64,000 bases of DNA from Streptomyces brevispora (GTDB taxonomy: Bacteria; Actinomycetota; Actinomycetes; Streptomycetales; Streptomycetaceae): positions 5,456,001 to 5,520,000 of the forward strand of contig NZ_VIWW01000001.1 of assembly GCF_007829885.1 (NCBI RefSeq), in the 5' to 3' direction. The notes below the pieces were generated by a model. It worked only from the letters and a program-made list of their open reading frames with translations, was not told the origin of the DNA and made no database searches. Positions 1-7,533 of this stretch are shown piece after piece; the stretch's first letter is position 1, and every line of letters starts with the position of its first letter. Position numbers and translations under genes: made by a program.

Positions 1-138
1 GACGAGGGGGACAGCCCCTACATGCCCTCCGAGTTCCCGGAGCGGTGGTCCCGGTTCCTGCCGCCCGACGACGTGAAGTCCAGGCTGCAGCCGAGCCGCG
101 AGAAGGAGCCGGACAAGCCGTACCCGCCCGGTGAGTGA
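1..138 (+). CDS. 3' end of an unrecognised gene
   Basis: The reading frame is open from the first base of the window and stops at TGA 136-138, giving 45 residues. The tail is charged and proline-rich (it ends KPYPPGE) and shows no motif I recognise. GC at third codon positions is high, as in the neighbouring genes, so I take it as a real C-terminus whose body lies outside the window. No function can be given. Confidence 0.5.
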   Translation, partial: DEGDSPYMPSEFPERWSRFLPPDDVKSRLQPSREKEPDKPYPPGE

Positions 139-147
139 CAGCGGCCG

Positions 148-537
148 TCAGATGGCGGCGGGGGCGGGCGGTACGGGCGGGGTCGTTACGGGCTGAGGGG
201 CCGGTGGGGTCCCGGGCGTCGAACCGGGCGACCACGACAGTTTCACCGTCAGATGGCCCTCCATCGCGCTCTTCGCGATCACGGCCCCGGCCTCGGTGGT
301 GATCTTCACACCGAACTCGATCTCCACCCCGTCCGGCTTCAGCGAGCCGTCCCGGAACACCGAGAGCGCCGATTCGGCGGCCGCCCGGATTCCCTGGAGC
401 GCGCTGTCGAAGGTGCGCCCCGACCGTGCGAGGGAGTTGCCGTCGCGCGCGACCAGCTGCGCGCCCGGAGCGTGACGGTCGACCTCCACCGTCACCGTCG
501 CACCGCTGTCGGTGGTGAACTCCATCAGTGCCGCCAT
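148..537 (-). CDS. Trypsin-co-occurring domain 1 (CU044_2847 family) protein
   Basis: A 129-residue protein. The start ATG at 537 has GGGAG a few bases upstream. A longer in-frame extension has no family similarity and was left out. The core pattern is family-like: an N-terminal beta-rich stretch (MEFTTDSGATVTVEV), a helix (FDSALQGIRAAAESAL), then VEIEFGVKITTEAGAVIAK and HLTVKLSW. The tail of about 25 residues is Pro/Thr-rich and low complexity. Domains of this family are often encoded beside trypsin-like proteases and conflict-type NTPases, where they are thought to be effector-associated modules. No such partner is visible here, although the upstream gene is cut by the window edge. The family call is from memory of the conserved motif; the role is unknown. 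Confidence 0.7.
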   Translation of the reverse strand: MAALMEFTTDSGATVTVEVDRHAPGAQLVARDGNSLARSGRTFDSALQGIRAAAESALSVFRDGSLKPDGVEIEFGVKITTEAGAVIAKSAMEGHLTVKLSWSPGSTPGTPPAPQPVTTPPVPPAPAAI

Positions 538-594
538 GACCGCTCCCGGGATGCCGGTTCCGCACGATTTCCGTCCGTCGACGAGACTAGTGCC

Positions 595-852
595 ATGGGC
601 GACAGGTACGAAGAGCGCGCGTCGCGGATGGACGGTGCGACGGTGTGGACGCTGACCGTGCCGCGGGGTTCGGTCCATCCGGTGCTGCCCGACGGCTGCA
701 TGGACCTGCTCTGGACCGGCGGCCGGCTCCTCGTCGCGGGCCCGGACACCCGTGCGGCGCCCACGTCCGGGAGCGACGGCGGCAGCCACGCCGGAATCCG
801 CTTCGCCCCCGGCACGGCCCCCGCCCTGCTCGGCGTGCCCGACCCGTCCTAA
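595..852 (+). pseudogene. Truncated AraC-family regulator (N-terminal DUF6597 part only)
   Basis: An 85-residue frame starts at ATG 595. It carries the hallmark of the sensor half of DUF6597/AraC regulators: LPDGCMDLLWTGGRLLVAGPDTRA, cited here only as residues about 26-50, followed by AGIRFAPGTAPALLGVP. Intact family members run to about 250-280 residues and end in an AraC helix-turn-helix, which is absent. The frame stops right where the opposite-strand VOC gene ends. I read this as the surviving 5' third of a regulator gene whose DNA-binding half was deleted, so it cannot work as a transcription factor. Confidence 0.65.
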
Positions 853-1244
853 CCGGCGGCGGGGGCGAACAGCGACACCGCACAGCCGTCCGGATCCAGC
901 ACCACCGCGTACCGCTGCTCCCACACGGCGTCCCACGGCTTCAGGTGCCCCCGGTGGCCGGCGCCGGTCAGCTCCGCGTAGACCGCGTCGACCTCCGCCG
1001 GGCTGTCGCAGAGGAACGCGAGCCCGAGACGCTCACCGCCCTTCGGCCCCGACCACGCGGGGTCGAAGGAGCGGACGACGTCCTCGGTGTCCCACAGCAG
1101 GCGCTGCCCGCCCGGGAGCGTCACCTCGACATGGGGTACGGATTCCGCGCCGTCGGGGATGTCGAGGCCGAGCAGGCGGTAGAAGGCGAGCGATGCGGGC
1201 AGATCCGCGGTGGTGATGCCGATCGCGTCGAGTCGTGGAGTCAT
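849..1244 (-). CDS. VOC (glyoxalase/bleomycin-resistance fold) protein
   Basis: A 131-residue single-domain protein starting MTPRLDAIGITTADLPASLAFY, which is the usual beta-alpha opening of vicinal-oxygen-chelate proteins. It ends with the second-repeat signature YAVVLDPDGCAVSLFAP. Members include metal-dependent dioxygenases, glyoxalases and antibiotic-binding proteins; substrate cannot be inferred. An in-frame ATG at 1295 with AGGTGG upstream would add 17 residues with no family similarity, so I prefer ATG 1244, though its ribosome site is weak. Its 3' end touches the stump of the AraC-type regulator. Function is unassigned beyond the fold. Confidence 0.75.
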   Translation of the reverse strand: MTPRLDAIGITTADLPASLAFYRLLGLDIPDGAESVPHVEVTLPGGQRLLWDTEDVVRSFDPAWSGPKGGERLGLAFLCDSPAEVDAVYAELTGAGHRGHLKPWDAVWEQRYAVVLDPDGCAVSLFAPAAG

Positions 1245-1539
1245 GATCCGACCGTAGACCGGGCGCCCGCCGCCGGTCTTGTACGAATCGGTCATGCCTC
1301 CTGCCCACCTCGGGCGATGCCAGAGCCGCACGGGGACGGTCTGTCGCACAGGTGTCCCTGGCGGGGGCCTGCGGGCTGATGGCCGGGCAGGTGTGGCCGC
1401 TGTTCCATGCCGGCTCCGCCGAGAGCTCACCCGTGACGTGGAGCCGCGGCGCATCGAGCTGCGGGACCGACGACCTCGCGGGCGGGGCACCGTTCCTGGG
1501 CACCGCGGCCGTCGCGGTGCCGGCGCCGATGTCCCGGCG
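1245..1539. other. Gap with no recognisable gene
   Basis: A 192-nt open frame exists on the plus strand (1352-1543) and alternatives exist on the minus strand. None has a ribosome site together with a recognisable domain. I see no hairpin or repeat here. It may hold the promoter of the VOC gene and the 3' trailer of the dehydrogenase operon. Confidence 0.35.
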
Positions 1540-3147
1540 CTAGCCGCGCCGGGCCGCGCCGGGTGCCGTTCTCGCGCTCGCCGCGCCCGCTCCGTCCGCT
1601 GCGTCCGCGACGCACTGCGCCGGGGATGTGCCCGGGTCCGTCAGGGCCAGGCCGAGCGCGGCGCGTTCGGTGACCCAGCGGGTCGGGCGGTGGCGCGGAT
1701 CGCCGGTCGTCGCGTGCAGGGCCCGGTGCAGCTCCAGCATCCGGGCCGCGCCGATCCGGTCGCCCCAGGCCAGTGGGCCGACGGGATAGCCGAGACCGGT
1801 CGTGACGGCCAGATCGATATCGGCCGGCGTCGCCAGGGCGCGTTCCGCGATGGACGCCGAGACCGACACGATCGAGGCGAGCAGCCGCTGGGCGACCGAG
1901 CCCGCCGTGTCCCGTACCACCGACACCGCGAACGGCTCGCCGCCGTCCGCCGCCCGCGCCAGTACCGCGCGGGCGTCCCGCGCGGCCGCCGGCTCCGCGG
2001 CCGGTGTCACGGCCAGCACCCGGCGGTGCCCGGCCGCCGGCAGCGGGTCCACCCCGAAGGTGCGCCCGGCGGGCAGCCCGTGCGGGGCCACCGCCGAGGC
2101 GACCGTGGTGCCCCAGACCGGGACCAGCACCAGGGCCTCGGCGGAGGGCTCCCGGCCGGACTCGACCGTGGCGCCCGCAGCGGTCAGGGCCTGACGCAGC
2201 GCGGCGGCGTCCCGCTCGCCCGCCCGGTCGGCGAAGACGTGCACCGGACGGTCCGCATCGCCCGTGACCGGCGCTTCCGGGACCGGGGCGGGTGCCTCGG
2301 GGCCGTACGTGAACCAGCCGCGCCCGGTCTTGCGGCCGTGCAGCCCGGCCGCCACCCGGTTCGGCGTCAGGTAGGAGGGGCGCAGCCGGTCCTCGTGACG
2401 GAAGCCCTCCCAGATCGAGTCGATCACGGCGGCGGTCACGTCGAGTCCGGTGAGGTCCATCAGCTCGAACGGGCCCATCCGCAGGCCCAGTACGTCCCGC
2501 GCGATCCGGTCGATGTCCGCCGGGTCGCCGACCGTCTCCTCCAGCAGCGCGAGCGCCTCCGTCACCAGTCCGCGCCCGGCGTGGTTGATGAGGAAGCCGG
2601 GGGTGTCGGCGACCGTGACCGCGCGGTGCCCGCAGCTCTCCACGAGCGCCGTCAGCAGCGGCGGGATGCCGGGACGGGTGGCCGCACCCGGCACGACCTC
2701 GACGATCCGCATCAGCGGGACCGGGTTGAAGAAGTGCAGTCCGGCCAGCCGCGTCGGGTCCTTCAGCGCGGCGGCGATCCGGGTCACGGACAGCGAGGAG
2801 GTGTTGGTCGCGAACACGGCCGAGGCGGGCAGTGCCCGCTCCAGCCGGCCGAAGACCTCCGTCTTGGTGGCGAGATCCTCCCGCACGGCCTCGATGACCA
2901 GCTCGACCTCCGGGCCCGCGGCCCACGGGTCCTCCAGCGGGATCAGCCGGTCCACGGCGGCTGCCATGTCCTCGGCGGACATCCGGCCCTTCCGCACGGC
3001 CCGATCCAGCATGGAGCGTACGAAGCCGGCCGCCTCGGTCACCGCCTCCGTCCGTACGTCACACAGTTCGACGGTGTGTCCGGCGGCGGCGGCCCACTGG
3101 GCGATGCCGCGGCCCATGGCTCCGGCGCCGACGATCCTGATACGCAT
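1540..3147 (-). CDS. 3-hydroxyacyl-CoA dehydrogenase with two C-terminal domains
   Basis: A 535-residue NAD-dependent dehydrogenase acting on 3-hydroxyacyl-CoA thioesters. The Rossmann loop GAGAMGRG is at residues 7-14; NTSSLS is at about 115 and HFFNPVPLM begins at His138, which holds the catalytic histidine. The first C-terminal domain follows (DTPGFLINHAGRG onward). After a variable linker, a second copy of the C-terminal domain begins near residue 420 (VRDTAGSVAQRLLASIV). This duplicated layout is known from PaaH-like enzymes that oxidise 3-hydroxyadipyl-CoA. It is the last gene of the catI-catJ operon, with 102 nt before it. A frame extending upstream to 3210 lacks a better start. Substrate (C4 or dicarboxylic C6) is inferred from context only. 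Confidence 0.85.
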   Translation of the reverse strand: MRIRIVGAGAMGRGIAQWAAAAGHTVELCDVRTEAVTEAAGFVRSMLDRAVRKGRMSAEDMAAAVDRLIPLEDPWAAGPEVELVIEAVREDLATKTEVFGRLERALPASAVFATNTSSLSVTRIAAALKDPTRLAGLHFFNPVPLMRIVEVVPGAATRPGIPPLLTALVESCGHRAVTVADTPGFLINHAGRGLVTEALALLEETVGDPADIDRIARDVLGLRMGPFELMDLTGLDVTAAVIDSIWEGFRHEDRLRPSYLTPNRVAAGLHGRKTGRGWFTYGPEAPAPVPEAPVTGDADRPVHVFADRAGERDAAALRQALTAAGATVESGREPSAEALVLVPVWGTTVASAVAPHGLPAGRTFGVDPLPAAGHRRVLAVTPAAEPAAARDARAVLARAADGGEPFAVSVVRDTAGSVAQRLLASIVSVSASIAERALATPADIDLAVTTGLGYPVGPLAWGDRIGAARMLELHRALHATTGDPRHRPTRWVTERAALGLALTDPGTSPAQCVADAADGAGAASARTAPGAARRG

Positions 3148-3249
3148 GGCAGTTACGGTCCTCTCGGGGGTGACGGACGGGCGGATCGTACGGTTCACGG
3201 CCTCTCCCACGCTGGGCAGCGGCGTCGCGGCGGATCGCGGGTGAGGTCC

Positions 3250-4026
3250 TCAGCGGAGATACACGCGGTCCGGGTCGACATCCTCGCGCAGCAGCCGCAG
3301 TTCCTCCTCCGTCGGGGGCGGGACCTCCTCGACCGTGTCGGCGACCCGGAGGTCCCAGCCGGTCGCCGCCCGGACCCGCTCGACGGTGACGCCCGGGTGG
3401 ACGGCGACCAGCCGCAGCTCGTCGCCCACCCCCTCACGGGCCAGGATGCCCAGTTCGGTGATGACACGGGTGACTCCGGCGCCCAGTGACCGGATGCCCT
3501 CGGCCAGGGCGCGATCGGGGCCGGGTGTGGTGCAGAAGTCGAGCTCCGCGGTGAAGGAGCGCGGATCGTGGCGGCGCATCACCACGAAGACCTCGCGGGA
3601 GTTGGCCATCACCTCGACGCCGCCGCCCGAGCCCGGCAGACGGACCGACGGGCTGTCCCAGTCGCCGATCACCGAGGTGTTGAGACTGCCCCAGCGGTCG
3701 ATCTGCGCCGCGCCGAGGAACCCGATGTCGATATGGCCGCCCTGGAGCACACAGCCGAAGAGCATGGGCATCGAGATCACCGCCTCCGCCCCCGTGATCA
3801 GGACGGCGTCGGCGATGGTCTCCGGAAGCTGCGAGGGGTGGGCGCCGCAGACCCCGGACTCGTACACCACCTCGATGTCCGGGGCGACCGTCAGACGGGC
3901 CAGTTCGGTGGCGAGGGTGGGCAGGCCGATTCCGGCGAACACCGTTCGACGCGCGGCCAGTTCGCGGGAGGCGACGACGGAGAGCAGTTCGGACGGGGTG
4001 AGGGCGCCCGGTGCGGTGGTGGTCAT
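3250..4026 (-). CDS. catJ: 3-oxoacid CoA-transferase beta subunit, CatJ-like
   Basis: A 258-residue class I CoA-transferase subunit. The segment EVVYESGVCGA contains the glutamate (ESG) that forms the glutamyl-CoA intermediate in this family; IGFLGAAQIDRWGSLNTS and RLPGSGGG are further family blocks. It matches CatJ of chloroaromatic-degrading Pseudomonas as I remember it. It pairs with the alpha subunit upstream to move CoA from succinyl-CoA onto a 3-oxo acid, classically 3-oxoadipate. The start ATG 4026 has GAGAGG at good spacing; an in-frame ATG at 4065 lacks one. It lies 92 nt downstream of catI, followed by the dehydrogenase. Exact acid substrate is inferred. Confidence 0.85.
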   Translation of the reverse strand: MTTTAPGALTPSELLSVVASRELAARRTVFAGIGLPTLATELARLTVAPDIEVVYESGVCGAHPSQLPETIADAVLITGAEAVISMPMLFGCVLQGGHIDIGFLGAAQIDRWGSLNTSVIGDWDSPSVRLPGSGGGVEVMANSREVFVVMRRHDPRSFTAELDFCTTPGPDRALAEGIRSLGAGVTRVITELGILAREGVGDELRLVAVHPGVTVERVRAATGWDLRVADTVEEVPPPTEEELRLLREDVDPDRVYLR

Positions 4027-4118
4027 GACCCGTTCCCTCTCGTGTTCCGCGGCGTCGTGGTCCATGGGGCCCGTTCCGGTGGAGCTGTGTGCTGTCGGGC
4101 CGGGTGTCCCGGAGATGC

Positions 4119-5036
4119 TCACAGCCGCCGCCCGTAGTTCACCGGCTCGCTGAGCGCCTCGCCGACCGCGAGCCCCGCCCAGAACTCCTCGCCGAGCTTC
4201 TCGACGTACTCCGCATGGTCCGCAGTCCCGCGCACCCACTCGTCCAGCCAGTCCCGGAGCCGCTGAGGATCCTTGCTGATGTGCGACCAGGCCCGGTAGA
4301 AGGCGTTGTCCCGGTCGTAGTACCCCTGCGCGAAGGACGGATGCGCACCGCGCGGGCAGCGGACGACCGCGTCGACCGCGTGGGCGGGAACCAGCGTGCG
4401 GTTCGGGTCCGAGCGGATCACCTCGTCGTCCACGATCTCCTCCACGACGACGACCGCCTTGTCCGCCGCGTACACCGCCTCGGCCTGAATGCCGGTCAGC
4501 CCCCACATCTGGGTGTTGCCGCTGCGGTCGGCGCGCTGCGCGTGGATGATCGTCACGTCCGGGTTGACGGGCGGCACGACGTAGATCTGCTCGGATTCGC
4601 CGTCCGGGCCCGGGTAGGGCGAGGTGACCTTGCGCAGATCGCTGTTGACGGACGGCAGATCGCTGCCCCCGTAGGAGCGCAGGGGGTAGAACGGCAGCCG
4701 CTGGGAACCGGCGAGATAGCGGCAGACCATCCCGTAGTGGCTGTACTCCTCGAAGGCGAGCGGTGCCGGGTCCGCGCTCTCGACACGGCGGCGGAGCTCA
4801 CCGAGCGAACCGGCCGAGGAATTGCCCACGAACGACGAGACCAGGCGCGTCACGCAGCCCGCGGCGAGCATCTGGTCCACCACGATGTCCGCGGTCATCC
4901 GGACGACCGTCAGGTCCCGGCGGCCCTGGCGGATGATCTCGTGACCCGCGGCGGTCGGGATGAGATGGGTGAAGCCTTCGAGGCAGACGGTGTCACCGTC
5001 GTGGACGAAGCCGGCGATCGCCGCCCTCATCGACAT
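4119..5036 (-). CDS. catI: 3-oxoacid CoA-transferase alpha subunit, CatI-like
   Basis: A 305-residue class I CoA-transferase alpha subunit. Family blocks are DGDTVCLEGFTHLIPTAAGHE near the start, LTVVRMTADIVVDQML, VNPDVTIIHAQRADRSGN and AHPSFAQGYYDRDNAFY. This is the CatI (3-oxoadipate CoA-transferase A) type rather than the PcaI type. Start ATG 5036 follows GGAAGGA with 7 nt spacing; upstream in-frame starts have no ribosome site. First gene of a three-gene operon read away from the LysR gene, sharing with it a promoter region that contains a long inverted repeat. Likely step: activation of 3-oxoadipate or a related dicarboxylate with succinyl-CoA. Confidence 0.87.
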   Translation of the reverse strand: MSMRAAIAGFVHDGDTVCLEGFTHLIPTAAGHEIIRQGRRDLTVVRMTADIVVDQMLAAGCVTRLVSSFVGNSSAGSLGELRRRVESADPAPLAFEEYSHYGMVCRYLAGSQRLPFYPLRSYGGSDLPSVNSDLRKVTSPYPGPDGESEQIYVVPPVNPDVTIIHAQRADRSGNTQMWGLTGIQAEAVYAADKAVVVVEEIVDDEVIRSDPNRTLVPAHAVDAVVRCPRGAHPSFAQGYYDRDNAFYRAWSHISKDPQRLRDWLDEWVRGTADHAEYVEKLGEEFWAGLAVGEALSEPVNYGRRL

Positions 5037-5127
5037 CGTCTTGTCCTTCCGGCCCGTCGTGGCCACGGTGCCCCTCCGCTTCGTGTGCGTCACCGACCCC
5101 TGGGCGCGTGCGCGTCGCCCTACCGTG

Positions 5128-5201
5128 TCAGCGGTCATTGATCGCTGTCCAATACCAAATTAAGGTCGAATCAAGACGTCTGATGTATCAATGACCGCTG
5201 A
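5128..5201. promoter_or_regulatory. 15-bp perfect inverted repeat in the catI / LysR divergent promoter
   Basis: The left arm TCAGCGGTCATTGAT (5128-5142) is exactly reverse-complementary to the right arm ATCAATGACCGCTGA (5187-5201), with 44 nt between. The spacer is AT-rich for this genome. LysR regulators usually bind dispersed half-sites between divergent promoters, so this is the best operator candidate for the adjacent LysR protein. The right arm ends 14 nt before the LysR start codon, so binding could also repress the regulator itself. Confidence 0.65.
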
Positions 5202-5215
5202 GGCGAGGGGTGGGA

Positions 5216-6112
5216 ATGGAACTGCGCCATCTGTCCGCGTTTGTCGCCGTGGCCGAGGAGCTGCACTTCGGCCGGGCCGCCAAGCGGCTCCAGATGGCCC
5301 AGCCGCCGCTGAGCCAGCAGATCCGGCAACTGGAGAAGGAACTCGGCGTCCAGCTCTTCGAGCGCAACACCCGCTCGGTGCGGCTCACCAGCGCGGGGGA
5401 GTCGTTCCTCCAGCCGGTACGGACCGTGCTCGACGACCTCGACCTCGCGGTACGGGCAGCGAAGGCCGCGGGCCGCGGCGAGTACGGGCGGGTCAGCATC
5501 GGCTTCGCCGGCGCCTCCAGCCACGAGACGCTGCCCCTGCTGACCCGGGCGGTGCGCGCCGCCCACCCCGGTATCGAGCTGGTCATGACGGGCCAGACCT
5601 ACGCCGACGTGGCCCTCGCGCGCGTTGCGGACGGCTCGCTCGACCTGGGGTTCGTACGGCTGCCGGTGAGCCGGCCCGGCGTGACCCACCGGGTGATCGA
5701 CGAGGAGGAGCTGGTGTGCGCGCTCCCCTCCGACCATCCGCTCGCCGCCCGGGACAGCGTTCCCATCGAGGTCCTGGCCGAGGAGCCGTTCGTCTCGTTC
5801 CCCGCCAACACCGGATCCACGGTGCGCGACGCGATGGTCGGGGCCTGCGAGGACGCCGGGTTCAACCCGCGGGTGGTGCAGGAGGCCCCCGACTCGTACA
5901 CGATCCTGGCACTGGTCGCGGCGGGCGTCGGGGTGACCCTCACCGTCACCTCCGTCCAGCACATCCAGCAGAACGGCCTCGTCTACCGCCCGCTCGCCGG
6001 CCCGCCGATCCGGCTCCGGGCGGCGCTGGCCTGGCGGGCGGACAATCCGTCCGCCGCCCTGCGTGCGGTGCTTGCCGTCGCGGAGAGTGCCCTGCCCACG
6101 CCGTCCTCGTGA
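5216..6112 (+). CDS. LysR-family transcriptional regulator
   Basis: A 298-residue LysR regulator. The N-terminal winged helix is plain: ELRHLSAFVAVAEELHFGRAAKRL then QPPLSQQIRQLEKELGVQLFER and VRLTSAGESF. The effector-binding region from about residue 90 has GFVRLPV and the typical second-lobe text (VAAGVGVTLT). ATG 5216 was chosen over GTG 5210 because GAGGGG sits at proper distance. It is divergent from the CoA-transferase operon and 179 nt ahead of the thiolase on the same strand. It probably controls the acyl-CoA genes, perhaps in response to a muconate-like or 3-oxo acid; the ligand is not visible. Confidence 0.88.
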   Translation: MELRHLSAFVAVAEELHFGRAAKRLQMAQPPLSQQIRQLEKELGVQLFERNTRSVRLTSAGESFLQPVRTVLDDLDLAVRAAKAAGRGEYGRVSIGFAGASSHETLPLLTRAVRAAHPGIELVMTGQTYADVALARVADGSLDLGFVRLPVSRPGVTHRVIDEEELVCALPSDHPLAARDSVPIEVLAEEPFVSFPANTGSTVRDAMVGACEDAGFNPRVVQEAPDSYTILALVAAGVGVTLTVTSVQHIQQNGLVYRPLAGPPIRLRAALAWRADNPSAALRAVLAVAESALPTPSS

Positions 6113-6127
6113 CCGCTCGTCCACATT

Positions 6128-6144
6128 GAGACGCGCTGCGTCTC
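6128..6144. promoter_or_regulatory. Short palindrome between LysR and thiolase genes
   Basis: GAGACGC and GCGTCTC form a perfect 7-bp inverted repeat around a 3-nt centre, 15 nt after the LysR stop. It could be a small terminator stem for the LysR gene (no T-run follows) or an operator for the thiolase. Sequence alone does not decide. Confidence 0.35.
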
Positions 6145-6291
6145 GAATCAGGGTGAACTGGATATTGGACCTGCTCAGTCGCCGGGTGCGAGGGTCACCT
6201 CACACCCGGTCGGCCTTCGCTCCTTGCCAGTCCCTGTCCTGCCGACCTGCCCCCTGTCCCGTCCTCGTCCCGTTCCCTGAAAGGTCCCGCC

Positions 6292-7518
6292 GTGCCCGAC
6301 CAGAACGATGTCGTGATCTGCGAACCGCTGCGCACCCCCATCGGCCGCTTCGGCGGAGCGTTCGCAGGGCAGACCCCGGCCTCCCTCGCCGCGCGGGTCA
6401 TCGCCGAGGTCGTCGCCCGCACCGGAATCGACCCCGACCGGGTCGACGAGGTGATCCTCGGGAGTGCCTACCCGTCTGCCGACGCCCCCGCCATCGGCCG
6501 GGTCGCCGCGCTCGACGCCGGGCTCCCGCAGTCCGTCACCGGCACCCAGATCGACCGTCGTTGCGGCTCCGGACTGCAGGCCGTCCTCGACGCCGCGATG
6601 CAGATCAGGGCCGGTTTCAGCGAGGTGGTGATCGCGGGTGGCGTCGACGTGATGAGCGCCGCCCCCTACTACACGCACGACGGCCGCTGGGGCATCAAGG
6701 GCCCCGGTCTCCAGCTGCACGACTCGCTCGCCCGGGGCAGGGTCACCGCGGGCGGCATCAACCACCCCGTGCCCGGCGGCATGATCGAGACCGCCGAGAA
6801 CCTGCGCCGCGAGTACGGAATCAGCCGTGCCGACCAGGACGCGCTCGCCCTGCGCTCGCAGCAGCGCGCCGGCCGGGCCGCGGCCGAGGGGCGGTACGAG
6901 GCGGAGACCGTCCCCGTCACCGTACGGGCCCGCAAGGGCGAAACGGTGGTCACCGCCGACGAGCACCCGCGCCCCGACACGACCGCCGAGCAGCTCGCAG
7001 CGCTCCGCCCGATCATGGGCAGGACCGACCCGGAGGCCACCGTCACCGCGGGCAACGCCAGCGGCCAGAACGACGCGGCCGCCGCCTGCCTGGTGACCGG
7101 CGCCGCCACCGCGGAACGGCTCGGCCTCACCCCGCTCGTCCGGCTGGTCTCCTTCGCCCGCGCCGGGGTGCCCGCCGCCACCATGGGCATCGGCCCCGTC
7201 CCCGCCACCCGCACCGCGCTCGCCCGCGCCGGGCTCACCCTCGCCGACCTCGACCTGATCGAGCTCAACGAGGCCTTCGCCGCCCAGGTGCTGGCCTGCA
7301 CCCGTGAGCTGGGACTCGGCGAGAAGGACCACGAGGAGCGGATCAACGTCAACGGCTCCGGAGTCTCCCTCGGCCATCCGGTCGGAGCCACCGGCGCCCG
7401 CATCCTCGCCACGCTGACCAGGGAACTGCACCGCCGCGAGGCCCGCTACGGCCTGGAGACCATGTGCATCGGCGGCGGCCAGGGCCTCGCCGCGGTGTTC
7501 GAGCGCATCGCGGTCTGA
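6292..7518 (+). CDS. Acetyl-CoA acetyltransferase / 3-oxoacyl-CoA thiolase
   Basis: A 408-residue thiolase. Nucleophilic Cys91 lies in DRRCGSGLQA. His362 is in GHPVGATGARI and Cys392 in CIGGGQG, completing the catalytic set; NEAFAAQ is the other family block. It cleaves a 3-oxoacyl-CoA with CoA, releasing acetyl-CoA. GTG 6292 is preceded by GAAAGG. With the CoA-transferase and dehydrogenase across the LysR promoter, it would finish breakdown of 3-oxoadipyl-CoA or acetoacetyl-CoA. The sequence is closer to generic acetyl-CoA acetyltransferases than to PcaF as I remember them, so no symbol is given. It converges on nanT with 6 nt between the stop codons. Confidence 0.85.
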   Translation: MPDQNDVVICEPLRTPIGRFGGAFAGQTPASLAARVIAEVVARTGIDPDRVDEVILGSAYPSADAPAIGRVAALDAGLPQSVTGTQIDRRCGSGLQAVLDAAMQIRAGFSEVVIAGGVDVMSAAPYYTHDGRWGIKGPGLQLHDSLARGRVTAGGINHPVPGGMIETAENLRREYGISRADQDALALRSQQRAGRAAAEGRYEAETVPVTVRARKGETVVTADEHPRPDTTAEQLAALRPIMGRTDPEATVTAGNASGQNDAAAACLVTGAATAERLGLTPLVRLVSFARAGVPAATMGIGPVPATRTALARAGLTLADLDLIELNEAFAAQVLACTRELGLGEKDHEERINVNGSGVSLGHPVGATGARILATLTRELHRREARYGLETMCIGGGQGLAAVFERIAV

Positions 7519-7533
7519 GACCGGTCACCGGTC
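7519..7533. terminator. Small hairpin between convergent thiolase and nanT
   Basis: GACCGG and CCGGTC pair around 3 nt, overlapping the nanT stop codon. The stem is short and lacks a T-run on either side, so it is a weak candidate for bidirectional termination between two convergent genes. Confidence 0.3.

Noticed and set aside
1352..1543. A 63-residue plus-strand gene
   Set aside because: No convincing ribosome site, no family, and its end overlaps the stop of the dehydrogenase gene.
1279..3489. A 736-codon plus-strand frame
   Set aside because: Antisense to the 3-hydroxyacyl-CoA dehydrogenase, with no ribosome site or domain.
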